The notes below the pieces were generated by a model. The model saw only the letters and a list, made by a program, of their open reading frames with translations, was not told where the DNA came from and did not search any database. From contig CM042086.1 of the NCBI GenBank assembly GCA_023512835.1, forward strand, positions 12,614,809 through 12,678,808: a DNA stretch of 64,000 nucleotides, given 5' to 3'. The position numbers and the translations under genes were made by a program. The stretch comes from Taxillus chinensis. Taxonomy: Eukaryota; Streptophyta; Magnoliopsida; Santalales; Loranthaceae. This document shows positions 46,906-60,339 of this stretch, in pieces. Numbering within the stretch: the stretch's first letter is position 1; the number at the start of each line of letters is the position of its first letter.

Positions 46906-49900
46906 ATGTCAGCTCACAGCGTAATACATGGATTGGGCAAATGACGGTAGAATGAAATTTTTGTTAGAGCATGAATTACATTTCATATTACAAATTTAAA
47001 CATATTATTTTCAAATACATAAATCAAAATAATAAAATAAAATCAACATAATCACCGATTCTCATAAATTCATAATGCCTAAGATTTTACATTTAGGTGT
47101 AACGTCAAACTCTGCAACTATGTATTATTTCAACACGTAAATTGAAGGTTTAATAGATTTTAAAATTACATAAACAAATTGTACATGTATAGATTTTTAA
47201 ATGCCCTTATATTTATGATTGATAATTTAAGCCTGATTCATTGCAAGCTAATTTTATCTGTTCTACTCCCTTGCCCGAAAAAACAATAGGAGTGGACACA
47301 AATATTAGCCGTCTCATTCCGCTTCGGTTTCTTTCAAGATTTTTAATATCTATACATGAACAATATACTGATTAGGTGATAATTGCTTGCCATTGAGTGA
47401 AAAGGAAGTATCACTTAAAAGATTATCATTAGTTGATCATATGATTTAATTTTTATTCTAAACCTAAATATATTAATGTACTATATTATCATCATCTAAT
47501 ATTCGAATCTAGTTTTAATTATAAATATATTATTTATAAATCTTAATATTAAATTATTTGATTCATAAATTATATTTAAAATAAAATTATTTTTTGTTTT
47601 TATATAATAATTAATAATTATAATATTATTTTATAACTAAAACTGCCTTTTATACCAAACATTAATTATCCATAATTTTACAAAATAAAACAAAATTCTT
47701 GTTCTGTAAAGACAGATTTTAAATAAAAGTCGACTTTTAAAAATAATTTATGACCCCGTAATATTTAAGTATTAATATTTTCATATATATTTACAGCATG
47801 GTTAAAGTTCAAAAGATGCCAAAATATAAGAACTCTATACTTAAACATGTTTATGTCATAGTAAATAAAAGCCGGTGACTCATTAGGGAGTTAATTAATT
47901 TAAAATTATAATGTGAATAATATTAATTCTAATAATTAATAATGAAAGTATGATTAAAAATAAAAATGTTCAAAATAATAATAATAAATTAATAAAGTAT
48001 CACCTAGTGATACCCTGCTATGTTATGAAAAAGTTCAACTTATTGAGTTTTGTCTCACTGCATAAAATTAATTTTACATAATTTCCTAACTTTTAAATAG
48101 TTAACAATCATCATCAAGCTACTGCTAGGTAATGTCATTTACCTTTGAAAAATCATAGTTTCATCAAGTGAATTCTTGTAAAGTAAAACTTATTTTTATT
48201 GTAGTGTTTACTTATGCATTTTTTTAAAAAACTGAATCACTTTAAAAAAAACACATATCTTAACAAATTTAACAAAAACTGTTTTCCTCTTTCTTGATTT
48301 TTAAATCCAAACACTTTAGGAATTATGTTTTTTCTTTAAATCTTCACTTTTAAATTTTATTTAAAATAGCCATTTAGACAGCCTTTTAAATATATAAATT
48401 TATATTACCCATTTTAAAGAAACACTGTTCATAATTGAAAATAAAGATAAATAATATAAATTGAAGGATCATAAACCACAAAAGTCAGATTGAGAATTGG
48501 GCGAGCTAAAACCCTCATATTATAGACCTTATCAAGTTATTTCTAAGGATATGTATGATAAAGACTAACTCCTCTTAGATCAAACTTTACTAGTAAACTT
48601 GAATTGTAAAAGTCAACCCCCAATGAGCTTCTAAATGATTTCCTAATCTTTTGAATGAATGTTATTTTGAAACCAAATATTCTATCTCTTAAAGATCCTG
48701 ATGCTTTTATTATATTGCATATGGTTGGGAACCATATGCAATAAGAAGTATGATATGCACATTATTATCTTTATGAATTTATGTTTAGTTTTGTTGGTAG
48801 AAATAAATATTTTCATTTATATTTATTATTTGTATGTTTTTATATATATTATTGTAGTAGTTTGAGTTGTAATTATCCTTTTTCGGTGCATGTTATTTGT
48901 ATGTCACCAACACATGATTTGAGGGAGTGAATAATCATTTTTTTCCCTCCCCTCATGTTCTTCTCCATATTCCCCTTACCCCCTAAAATTCTTATAGTAT
49001 CAAAGTAAAACTCTTATTGGCTCAACTGATATAAATAAAATATAGAAGTAAGTACATACTTCGTATGAGTTTTAATTTATGTTTTTTTGAATTATCGTAA
49101 AGTATAATAATTTTAAAATATTTTATGTTTGATATAGGAAAAAATGTGTTTTAAAAAGTAATATGTAATTTTTAAAACTTGTTCAAATAAAAATTAAAAA
49201 TTAAAATAAAGTTTGGTAGCCAAAGTAATAAAACAACATAGTAGCACAAGCAGGCGTGGAAAATGCCTACTAAAGAAAAGTGAAGTATAACAATATAGAA
49301 ACAAAGGATGAATAATACAATATATTATATGATATTTATTTCTCATGAGATGTTTATATGTTATTTGATTTATTAAAATTTTATTTATAATTTATTATTT
49401 TAATGATAAATAAATAAATTTTAAATTTTATTTTAAAAATATACGAGTTTAAAACGTTAAAGGTATTTTTATTAACACATAAAACAAAACTAAATATTAA
49501 ATTATCTAAAGTTATAGAATCCAAGTAATCACCACTCTTTTATAATAAACCTTATTAAACCATCATATTTTATGAATTTTTTTTATATCTTTCTATATAA
49601 AAATTATGAATTAGAGCAAACTTGTGTTTACCTATTTTTTCCCATAAATTGTAATTTTAAAAATAGTTATCTACATGTTTTGAATTTTATTATAACTATA
49701 AATTAAGTATAAGAATCAAAACTGAATATATTTTGAAATTAAAAAATTAAAAGAATGACACTTCTCATATTTATGCGCGTATAGTTTATATGTTTATATC
49801 TGTTCGTTTACATAATTCTCTAATTTCTCATCAAATTATAATGTCAGAAAATAGTTTATCTAGATAATTAATTTTTCAGCTTTTTACTCAGAATAATTTC

Positions 49901-51485
49901 ATTTAATATGTGCATTATTATTATATTTTTAATTTAATATGTACATGGTTATTTTTGTTAAATGAAACAAAACATAGAGTATTGTTTTAATTTAACTATA
50001 AATTTTAATTATGCCCAAAAATCTAAATTAAATATATTTTAATATAGTTGGTTAGATATTAACGTTGTATATATATTTTTTAATATTTTGCTTTAATTTA
50101 CTGTTTCATCGATGTTGTTTTTTAGTTGGGATACTTTCATTTATTTTAAAATTAATCCTTGTCGGTTTACATTTATATGTTTATTTTTAATTATATATAT
50201 ATTCAGTTTTAAATTCAAAATCATTTAAATTTCAAAATAAATATTTAATAATTTTAAAAATAAACGTTTATATTATTTGACTTATGTTTATCAAAGTAAT
50301 ATAGATATTATGAATTTGCAGATAGAATTTAAAATTTGCACAATAACTCTCCTTTTTATTTTTATTTTAAACTTTCACTTTCTTATACATGATGTCTATA
50401 ATGTTTGATTTGCTTATAATGTATGTAGTCTCTAACGAGTGCTTGTTGCATTATGTTTTTGCCTTTATTAGTATATTTGTAGTATGTTTATTTATAGCCA
50501 CTCAAGTCAAAATCTAATAATTAACGTTATTTGTTTATAATAGTCGTCATATAAACCTAAATTTGCTATGCCTTAAAAGTAATAATAATATGTCATTCTA
50601 AAAATAGTGAAAGAATATTTTAGATATTATCCAATAAAAATAAGTCCCAATATAGTCATTTAAGTAGATGTGACAATAAGTAGCCATTAGAATAGTACTG
50701 ATAAAATAAAAAAAAAATAACCGTTGGAAAAGTAACTAATCGTATAATAGTATCCGTTTGATTGTTATAAATAGGTTGAGTATGTAATAATGTTTTATAA
50801 TATTATCTTTATAGGTTTATAAAGTGAAGTCATGGAATATAATGTTATCTTCTTTATTGTTATTGACCCTTTACCAAAAAAGCAACATAATTCCCCCCCA
50901 CACCCCACGTTAATATTAAATACTTAAAAAAAATAAAATAAAATAATTTCTTATACGTCATAAAAGTTTAGATGTTATTTTATGTCATTTAGTTTCTTAA
51001 CCAAATTCTAGGGTAAGTAAGTATTCAGCCTTAACTTTACCAAAAGAAAAACATAGGAAGGCCCAAAATTTGAAGAGGCAGTTCTGGAGGTCCCATAATT
51101 CAACGGTAACAGATCCAATTGACAGAAACCAAAGTCCTTTGTTCTTTATGCTTAGCTAAAACGTGTGAAATTTCGAATTTATGAAGCCAACATCCGAAGT
51201 TAAAATACTACACATAGGTCAGGGAACGGGTAAACATTTAGATGACTTCAAAAAATACTTTTGTTATACAATAAGAATTATAAAATTGATACCCATTTGT
51301 AGATTTTGAGTAGAATGCAACATTGGCCGTTTGTCAAAAACACAAAATTAAAAAAGTTATAATTGAATTAGTAGGAGACACCAATGTGGCTTTTAATGCC
51401 AAAGGACCTTCTATGTTTAAAAGTCTTAAAACTTTTTAAATGGTAGGAAGAGATAACCACGTTTTTAATAAGAGATATAGGTAAA
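46906..51485. other. AT-rich, gene-poor DNA
   Basis: No gene seen. It contains one perfect 13-bp inverted repeat (48714-48742), a short C-rich patch near 50890, and AT-rich DNA throughout. Confidence 0.45.
48714..48742. repeat. Perfect 13-bp inverted repeat with a 3-base loop
   Basis: ATTGCATATGGTT and its exact complement AACCATATGCAAT are separated by GGG. Confidence 0.9.
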
Positions 51486-51489
51486 ATAA

Positions 51490-51715
51490 AGTTTATATAT
51501 ATTTTAAATATTTAATTTAATGCCAAAGTCAATTGTACACTATTTTTCCTATTCCTCCACTTCCTATAATACTGCCTCACTTCCCTTCTCAAGCCTCTTT
51601 CCATTCAAAAAGCTACAAACTCTCCTCCAAATCTCCCAAAAAGTTCTATTAACACCCCAAAGCCCTCCAGCCTCCTCCCCTCTCATCTTTCTCTCACTTG
51701 TTGGAGTCCAAGAGG
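51490..51715 (+). other. CT-rich leader-like exon of a possible transcript
   Basis: A TATATATTTTAAAT stretch at about 51493 precedes a CT-rich segment (about 51540-51710) that ends in a donor-like GAG|gtaaat at 51715. An acceptor-like gtttag lies near 52469, followed by mixed-composition DNA to about 52560. A 68-codon frame (51520-51726) looks like translated CT-rich leader, and joining to the downstream segment reaches a stop at once. This could be a non-coding RNA or the 5' UTR of a lost gene. Confidence 0.25.
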
Positions 51716-51740
51716 TAAATATTTAGATATTAATCATGTT

Positions 51741-52050
51741 CTTCCTCCTCATACATATATATTTATGGATGGCCTTGCCCCTCAATATATATATGTATAT
51801 TTATTAAACAATACGTAAGTATATATATATAAATTAATTATTCCATGGAAGGTTAAGCCTCCTCATACATATATATATTATGGATGGCTGTTGCCCCTCA
51901 AATAATATGTATATATGTATATATGAGTATATACATTATTATTATTTAATAAAAAAAAAGACCCCCCCCCCCCCCCCACCCATCTCCCCTCATCCCCCCC
52001 CACAAAATATTAGGTGCTTTGCCCCTCAAAAAATGTATATTGTATAGTAT
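51741..52050. repeat. Decayed tandem repeat of about 115-130 bp with poly-C tracts
   Basis: CCTCCTCATACATATATAT, then ATGGATGG and TTGCCCCTCA, appears at about 51744 and again at about 51858. TTGCCCCTCAAA recurs at about 52019. C runs of 16, 10 and 20 bases lie at 51962-51977, 52218-52227 and 52235-52254. Confidence 0.65.
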
Positions 52051-55000
52051 ATACGTATATTTTATGTATATGTATCGTATAGATTTTTTATCAGGAGTTT
52101 TTCCACCATATATCTTATATTGTCTCTCAATATATTATTTTGAATATCTATTATTATTCAAACTAAAATATTAACTTTTAAATTTTTTTCAAGGTTTATA
52201 AACGAGACAAAAAGAAGCCCCCCCCCCTAAGGATCCCCCCCCCCCCCCCCCCCCTCTCCCCACCGACCGTGAAATTCTTTCCTATTTCTTCTCTATTTTC
52301 TATCTCGATTTAATAATTAACTTTCTTTGACCTTCTTGAAAAGTTGGTAATCTAATTTTTGAATGGTATACCCTTTCTTATCGCTATTTGACCTTCCTTT
52401 ACGTTGAAATTTACCTGATGGGTTGTTTGAAATTTTGTGAGATATGTTTTATGTTTGGCTATGTTTAGGGTGGTTGAAAGCCTCAAGCATTGGGTAAAGA
52501 ACATTGGAGAGTGTCTCTAGTTGATAACGGTTATGCTGACATCAGGTGGTACCTAGATGAGTAGATATCTTTTCTTTCATGGGTATTTTTCTTCATTATA
52601 TTCGTTACTTTTAACCCCCCCCGCGCTCCATTTGAGCTCATTTCCTTTACGCCTCCCCCAACCCCAGGGAACTAGGAGAAAGCGGACTAGGATAATGGTG
52701 TCAGATGCTTGGATAAAATCATAGAAGTTTGCATGTAGTATTTATTGTCATGTAAACTATAAGGGTTTTACACTTAGTCTCTAAACGCTAAACCTTAAAG
52801 TCTTGTGATGGTCTTGTGTTAAATACCATCGATTTATTTGAATAATAGATTACTATTCATATAATTGTAATTTTTTTTATCTAACGATCCCCGCCCAAAA
52901 ACCCATTTTTTGGCTTTCTTATGTTTGTATAATGTTATAATAATAAAGGTATTTGTCTAACTAATTACAATATATGTATAGTTAAGTAGGTTTTTCTCAT
53001 AGTAAAAAATTAAAATAATATTATTGATGATTATATATATATATATTTAAAGATAGCCAGTTCGTAGGTGTTTTAGGCAGAAGCTAATTCAACAAGTACA
53101 ATAAAATATATGAGCATGTGTCACCACATAAAAAATAAAAATAAAAATAAAAGAAATACACATTCAAGAGAAAGGGTTTTATATATAAATAGATTTTTTT
53201 AAATGACGTAATTGAATTATTTGATGTGCTATTACATATAGGTGCTAATCATCACAAGCTATATGTTTGTACTTGCGTTAGTATCAGTGCCTCAAATTCT
53301 GACACACGATGATAATCTTCTTTTATTTAATTATAAAAGGATACTTCACCTATTACGATATTTCACGTTTAGCATAGCGAAAGAAGCACAACTTTCTTTA
53401 TTTCATTATAAATAATAAAAAATATTATTAAATGAAAATTAATATAAAATATTACCTTAATATTATACAAAAATTGTAAGAAATTATAATATATGTTTAT
53501 ATAAAAAATAAAAAATAAATCTATAAATGTAAAAAAATATATATATCAAAAACTAATGTAACTGTCCTAAATCCAAACATCTCATATATATCCTAGGAAT
53601 AAAAACATTTTGTAAGAAGCAATAAAATATAAACGTACTTATTGCCATAATAGGATAAAAGTCGATTAACTAACGATACGCAAATACATTTATTGTCCAC
53701 ATGACTTCGTTATCGTGATTCATATGGAATGCAATATTGATATAATTGTTTTATCTAAATCATTAGATTAATTTAATTGTAATACTGCTATAATATTTCT
53801 TAATATTATATGAAACTGTATTATTAATCATTTAATTGTTAAAAACAGATTTAAATAGTATAAAAAGTGTACCATGCAATACTTTTGTATATGCATAAAT
53901 ACTTGTGTTCTCGTTGCCCCTATCAGCCTCAAACTCGCTTGAGAATTAAAGAATACGTTTTGGTATTATTATATTATGTTAGAAAATTAAATGTTTTTTA
54001 AAATAATGAGGACATATAAAATTAAAACTATTTGATGAGTACTCATATATAATGAGTACATATAAAATTAAAATAATAAGTATGTGGTATTATTTTTTAA
54101 AATATAATTATCTTAAAAATAATGGCTCATATATTTTTAAAATTATTTATGAGTGTTGTAAAATTATTTAGTTTTTAAAAATAAATAAAAAATCAAATGA
54201 AGTCTTTGATTTCAGAATTTAATTTTCAAAAAAAAAAAAGAATTCTATAATTATTTTTAAAAACTGCTTTTAGGGCTATGTAGGAAACCTAGTAAACTGA
54301 ACTAACACGATAAGATAACCTGACCAAACCAAAACCGATTAAACCGACAAAAAAATAAATTAAATGAATTGAACCCAAATAAATTGAATTGGATTCAAAT
54401 TGTATGGGTTTTGGTTTTAGGTTGTCCAACCCAATCAAAACCAACCTGACCGAATACGTTGGATTTGTGTTTTCATGGCTTGTTTGGAACCGCATCTCGT
54501 CTTCATCCTTAGGTTTTTTGCCAAAAAATATTTCTTCTTCCCATGAATATTTTATACAATATTTTGGTTTTGCTTCTTGTCTTATTCTGGACCATTGTTC
54601 AATGATACAGTACATATATTTGTACCATTCTTATGTTTTTAAATATAAATTTAATCACCTAGAATATTCAAATAATTGTTTTAAATTTTGTTTACTTTAT
54701 TTTATTTTATTTTATTATTTGGTATCACTTTTTTTTACTTTTTAAAAATTAAATTTTAAAAAATACATTGATTTTTAAATAACTTTTTTATCAAATATAA
54801 ATTAAGTTTACATTATAATTTAATATAAATTTTAACATAACACGTAAATCAACTCCTGAAATTAATTAATACAAGTCCACCCGCAAAACAAGACAACTGT
54901 GCAGAATAAATGATGGTTTTCTTCGTTTATTTTGGTGATGCATATTCATATTATTACTTTGCCTGAATTTCACATGCTTCATTGTCAAAACGATTTGACA

Positions 55001-56104
55001 ATAGATAAAGACGGTAAAATCTTATTAATTAATTATGAAATTAAATAATTTCTAATGTAAAATTTTAAATTTTAAATGGCTATTGGCAAGTGACGTATAT
55101 TTTGAATTATACACACAAGGTAACATAAAATATATGTCCCGTAAGGCCATAACATGTCTGTAAAACATCTCACAATCTTGTTTGTTTGTAAAATTGTGAT
55201 TCACTTAATGTTTTCATACTATTTTCTATTGCTTAAAATATTATAACTACTCAACTACAGTAAATTCACTCTAACACAAGGTGAGTAATATAAAGCCAAA
55301 ACTAAGTATACTTAGTAATTTACTAAAATATGCACGTGTATTATAAAATTCAAAATATAATTAGTTAGAGCAATCAAATATTGTTGCACGGATTTACTAG
55401 AAGATGTAACATCACCTTCTCAAATGAATTAATATTGATTTAAGGATACTCTTAATCATATTTGGGCCCAATATACATAACTAAAATCATACTTCAATTT
55501 TAATATTTTGAAATATGCCAAAATCTTCATTTCCCATTTCCTATGTTTTCTTAATTTATTATATACACGTATGATTTTTATAATTCTAGCTACTTTACCA
55601 CTACCCTTATTTTGACACTCCCTACCATATTTCTTTAAAGTATTATTTATTATTATTATTTTGTTCAAACTAATTTATGCGTACAAATAGTGTTTTATGA
55701 GCTGAGAAGAAAATTATTAAGACAATTTGTTTGATAAAATAATGTAAATCTAAATTTATCAAAGTGTAACACTTAACTACTTCAAGTATAAAGTTTACAT
55801 TTTCTTTTTCTGTTCTTATTTATTTAGGGCAACTTCAAAGCTTCTTTTATTTTTTTCTATTGTACTTTTTCTTCTGTTCGAAAAACAATATACTATAATA
55901 TTATTCTTTATTTTATCTATTATATATATATATATATATTATTCATTCAACTATTAATGAAATAAAGAGGGTGAAAGAAATTGGCAGGCACGAAGGGTGT
56001 GAAATAATTTTTAATAAATAAAAAGTAAATAGTATTTACTCATAAATAAATAACTTAGCATATTGTTTTCATTGTTTTTTTTATTGAAATAGAGAATAAA
56101 ATAA
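52051..56104. other. Intergenic DNA without a supported gene
   Basis: AT-rich. A segment at 54280-54480 rich in AACCGATT and AACCAAACC motifs looks like a dispersed repeat. No protein is recognised. A TA run lies at about 55921-55939. Confidence 0.4.
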
Positions 56105-56420
56105 GAGCAACTCTAAGAGGTTATCTATTATTTACAAATAAAAAGTTAAATAATAATTTTTTTATATTTAGAGAATAAAAATTTTACTATTTATTTGTGA
56201 AGAATAATAAAATAACTTTTTATTTAATATTATAATATTTTTATTTTTTTATCTTTCTTTATTAGTATTAATAAAAAATTAAAAATTAAAATAAAATAAA
56301 ATAATTATTATTTTAATTAAAATAGAAATAAAATAAAGATGATAGTTAGAATTGAAACTATAAATAAATAAAAATACTATTCAAATAGAGAGATAAAATT
56401 AAAAAAAAATTAGAGTTGCT
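56105..56420. mobile_element. MITE-like element with AGCAACTCTAA ends
   Basis: The left end GAGCAACTCTAA follows TAA, and the right end contains the exact inverse TTAGAGTTGCT at about 56410-56420. The element is about 316 bp, AT-rich and non-coding. The right target duplication is not preserved. Confidence 0.55.
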
Positions 56421-56493
56421 GTATTGAATTTGCTCCCATATATAATTCAAAAGTTGCTTAAAAGTCAACTACTACCGAGTAATATTGATAATT

Positions 56494-56533
<40 letters not shown>

Positions 56534-58628
56534 TGTATTTTGTTTTTCTTCTCAAGATAAGGAAATTTATTGAAGGGCTGCAGGTCTCACAGGGCGACAT
56601 GAATTATGCCTGTGCCATGGCTGTCAACTCAACAAACAACAATTATTAGACTTGGACCCCATGCGTGACCCTGCCCCCATTATTTATTGCTGCTGGCTTC
56701 CCCGTGGCCTTCTCCCCATAAAAAGATTCGGATTTACAAAACCATTAAAATGATAATTACAATTACAATTTTAGGGATACCCACCCCACTTGGTCACCAG
56801 CATTAAAATCAATCGCCCTCAGAGTGTTACAAAGAAAAACACACTTCAAAATCAGCTATCTTGTCTTAAACGCGATTGGTCTGCACGGATTGCCTACATT
56901 AATATTGTGGGCTGCTCTCTATAAAAGGCCATGGATCACGTTGACTAGCAATTGGAGAACAATAATAGAACTATCAGCAAAATAAATTGTCATTTCAAGA
57001 ATAAATAATAATAATATAAAAACTCGGCCCTAATTAGATAAAGGAGCGGATTGGGATAGGGGTTAGAGACAACGTTACGAATCTGTCAAAATTTATGAAT
57101 ATTGTATGAATATGAAACAATAATAATTGAGGTGTGTTCGTAAATATTTTATGAATATTTCACTGTTGTTCCATATAATAAGCGAGGTTGAGGATTGGAT
57201 ATAAAAAGGTTTTGTGATCGCAGATTCCTCCCTCCATGGTGTGGCTCTAACCAAATGCGAGGGATTAGCATGATAGTAAGTTGAAAAAAAACTTTGCATA
57301 TATATTAGTCGTGATCATTAATTATTATAGTGGATTAGCATACATTGAAGCTTTGCACAAATATTCTGTGTTATTTTTATGTAACATGTGAGTTAAAATC
57401 AAGATTTATATGTCGGTAAGAGTTTCATAACAATTTTGGTATTTTTTATTATTATTTTAAAAATAAATAATATATAATTTATTTATTTTTTAAAAACATC
57501 AAACATCTTATTTCTTATTTCTATTTAAATTTATTACTTAATTTATTTATATTATTTTTTCTCTTATTTTTTTTATTTATTATCACCAATAAAAATATTA
57601 CAAGTATAATAATATATATTTAAAAATTATAAGAAAAATATTTATGGATGAATATTAAAATTCTATTCCTATATTTTATTTTAGAAAATCCGATGTAAAT
57701 GAATTTTTTATAAATCTGTATTTTGTTTTCTAAATTATAAGAAAAGTATAATTATACCAAAATAAAGTATGCTTTTTTTTTTTGTGACTAATTATTTTAA
57801 AATAAAATCTTAACAGACTTGTCAGTTGATCATAGATAAAGTGTTTCAAATGTATTTTAGGAATTGTTATGATGTACATATAGTAATAAATCTATCAATA
57901 TTGAATAATTAAAGGAATGGAAGAACATGAAACTTTAGTTGGAGTTAAAACTTTGTAGTCATAAAAGGAATTAAATTTAAGGATGTGTTGATTCATCCCA
58001 TTCCCTTTTAATATACAATGAAATTGCTAGGGAACATTACATTAACATTAGCATTAGAATCTAAATGGGATAAGGATTACGTAATTCTAATATTATATTT
58101 GGTAAGCAAAGTAATAGGATTAAGAATAAAATTTATAAAGTTAAATCGATGGTAATCATTTGATTTAATCCCACAGGGACAGGGAGCGGCCGGAATGAAT
58201 TTTAAAGGTTTGGGTGGAAATGGGAATGAGATGAAGAATTTTTTGGGTATCAAACACGAGATTAAAAATGAAGTTACGAGGATTCTATTCCTAAGCTATA
58301 CCCCAGAAAGGCCGGTCTACGGAATCCTGTTTCTTAAAACGAAGGCCATCATACGTCAAAATGGGGGTGGTGGGGACTCCAATTATCCAAACCTTAAAAG
58401 CAAACAAAAGGGAAGAAAATAAAAAGTTAAAGAAGCTTCTCTAGTTCAATTCACTACTTTTAGTAAATATTCCCATTCTTTTTCCCTACCATCCCCAATT
58501 TTCACCCCCATTTTCTACAAGGAAAAGGAACAGTGACACAGATGAATTTGATAAGGAGACCATTATTCCAATAGGTGCTCCTCCACACATATTCAAAACA
58601 AAACCAAAAAAAGAAGTACCCAATTGCT
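56421..58628. other. Intergenic DNA upstream and downstream of nothing recognised
   Basis: A CA run followed by a TA run lies at 56496-56533. A good TATA box context (CTCTATAAAAGGC, TATAAAA at 56920-56926) is present, but the first ATG after it (56931) opens only five codons. The 3' region of the polyamine oxidase gene lies below 58629. Confidence 0.4.
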
Positions 58629-60251
58629 CTAATGCTGCATATTGTAGTGCTTCAGAAGCCTATTGGCTTCCCTTACACCACTGAAGTAAGCACCATGAGT
58701 AGTAGAATAATGGGTTCTGTGCGTTGCTTCCCCTGCAAACAGGATTTGCAGGGGCGGCCAAGAAGCCGCTCTGCCCGGATCATTGCCGTTCCCTGGCAAG
58801 GGCTCGGCCAAGGAGTCCATATCAGCGCCGCTGGAACCTACGGCGACGTAGCTGTATGATCCAAGGAAGAGGGGATCAGTTCCCCACTGACTCTTTAAAA
58901 TTTTGGCAACTTTGAATTTGAACTCTCTCCCATCAGACCTCCCCATATTCACATGCTTGTGAGGTTGGCGAGTGGGTAAGAAGCTAGACAGTGTTTCAGA
59001 GATTCCCTCGATGATCTCAACATCCCGGAGCGATTCAAGCTCAAGAGCCTCTTTGCCGGCGAACCAAGAGAGGAGAATGTCGGAGCCGCGATGAATCGGA
59101 GAAATAGAAGCCGTTCGCCTCATCCAACCGGGGATTTTCGGGTGCCTCAGCTCGGAGTCCGGTCGCCGGAAAGCCATCTGCAGGAACGGAAACGCGTCCG
59201 GGCAGCCTCCCATATGGCCGCTGTCTCTCAGGGGCATTTTTGCAAACAGCTTGTCTACAACGCCGAACCCAAGTCGGGAGATGGATTCGGCCTTGTAGGA
59301 CGGAAGAGGAGGATCGAACAGGCCCCGGTCGTCGCTAATGCCGGCTTTCAGCACCCCCAGCGACACCGTGACGATGACGTGGTCGGCCGACCAGGCCGAG
59401 CCGTTGCAGAAATGGATCTTCACTGGCCGAGAGCAGCCGCCGCTAGGCCCATCGCTTTCCGCCTCCGCTTGCCACTCGATTCTGGTTACCTTATGGCGAA
59501 GGTGGATGGCTCCGGCCGGCAGGACGGAGGCCAGCGACTCCACGACGCTCGCGTAGCCCTTGGCGATGGTGATTTCTTCACCGGGGAACAAGCAGTACTC
59601 GCTCTCCGCAGCGAAATCGAGAGTCCCCAGATCGTCCGCCGCCGTGTACGTCCTCTGCGCGTTCTCGCGCATTGCGAAAACCGCCTCTTCCAGCGAACGT
59701 CGTCTCCAATCCCCATGCAACCCCTCCGCCTCCCACCGGTGGTCTTCGGCGGCCTCGTCCCTGTACACGGCGAGGCCTCGACGGAGAAACTCGCCGACAC
59801 TGAGTTTCCCGTCGCTGGCGGTAAGACTGGAAACCCAAAGCCCGTCGACTAACTTTTTCCCTTCCGAGACCTCCGTCAGGTTCTGGAACAGCGTCGACAT
59901 CGGTTCGACGATCCGGGAGGCCGTGTCGAGCTCGCAGCCGCCTTCGGCGACGGTGACGGTCTCCCCGGAGACGCCGTCCATGCCCTCCCACGGCTGCGAT
60001 GACGCGAGGGAACCGATTTGTTGTGCGATCCGGTGGATGGGACTGCCGCCAATGCCGTGGATCCAGGTCGCCCCCATCTCCACCCGCGCGCCGCAGAACT
60101 CCGCGCTGTCGATCCGGCCGCCGATTCTAGCGCCTCCGTCGACCACGCAGAGATCGAAGGAGTCACCGGCGGACGTGTGGAGCTTGTTGGCCGCCGTGAG
60201 GCCGGCCATTCCGGCGCCAATGATCACGATTCTTGGCTTCTTGGCCACCAT
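58629..60251 (-). CDS. PAO5: Polyamine oxidase, PAO5-type (thermospermine/spermine oxidase), intronless
   Basis: The 540-residue frame is a complete FAD-dependent amine oxidase. Near the N-terminus IVIIGAGMAGL carries the GxGxxG dinucleotide motif at 12-17, followed by a GARIGGRI segment and the family motif EMGATWIHGIGGSP. The C-terminal FAD region is ILFAGEATHRTHYSTTHG. It has no signal peptide and no peroxisomal C-terminal tripeptide (ends KHYNMQH), which fits the cytosolic, single-exon PAO5 clade. In Arabidopsis this enzyme back-converts thermospermine and spermine and so affects xylem development and growth. The intronless structure and length (family about 530) agree. The gene is strongly GC-rich, especially in the first two-thirds. 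No breaks are seen. Confidence 0.94.
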   Translation of the reverse strand: MVAKKPRIVIIGAGMAGLTAANKLHTSAGDSFDLCVVDGGARIGGRIDSAEFCGARVEMGATWIHGIGGSPIHRIAQQIGSLASSQPWEGMDGVSGETVTVAEGGCELDTASRIVEPMSTLFQNLTEVSEGKKLVDGLWVSSLTASDGKLSVGEFLRRGLAVYRDEAAEDHRWEAEGLHGDWRRRSLEEAVFAMRENAQRTYTAADDLGTLDFAAESEYCLFPGEEITIAKGYASVVESLASVLPAGAIHLRHKVTRIEWQAEAESDGPSGGCSRPVKIHFCNGSAWSADHVIVTVSLGVLKAGISDDRGLFDPPLPSYKAESISRLGFGVVDKLFAKMPLRDSGHMGGCPDAFPFLQMAFRRPDSELRHPKIPGWMRRTASISPIHRGSDILLSWFAGKEALELESLRDVEIIEGISETLSSFLPTRQPHKHVNMGRSDGREFKFKVAKILKSQWGTDPLFLGSYSYVAVGSSGADMDSLAEPLPGNGNDPGRAASWPPLQILFAGEATHRTHYSTTHGAYFSGVREANRLLKHYNMQH

Positions 60252-60331
60252 ATTTTATTTTATGGTCGGTGATTGAAACAGAGAAAATGAGGAGGTGAGA
60301 GGGTGAGAGGGGGGTGTAAGCGGCGAAGCAG

Positions 60332-60339
60332 GTTTATAA
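60332..60339 (-). promoter_or_regulatory. TATA box of the polyamine oxidase gene
   Basis: On the minus strand CCTTTATAAACC lies about 80 bp upstream of the ATG at 60251, followed by a CT-rich leader. Confidence 0.6.

Noticed and set aside
51380..51420. TGCCAAAGGA string resembling the 5' part of miR399
   Set aside because: The match ends after ten bases and no complementary star strand lies nearby.
55825..55850. GGGCAACTTC string resembling an IPS1/At4 target-mimic site
   Set aside because: The second half of the motif is absent, and the surrounding DNA is AT-rich repeat-like.
59091..59852. 253-codon plus-strand frame
   Set aside because: It is the antisense shadow of the GC-rich polyamine oxidase gene.
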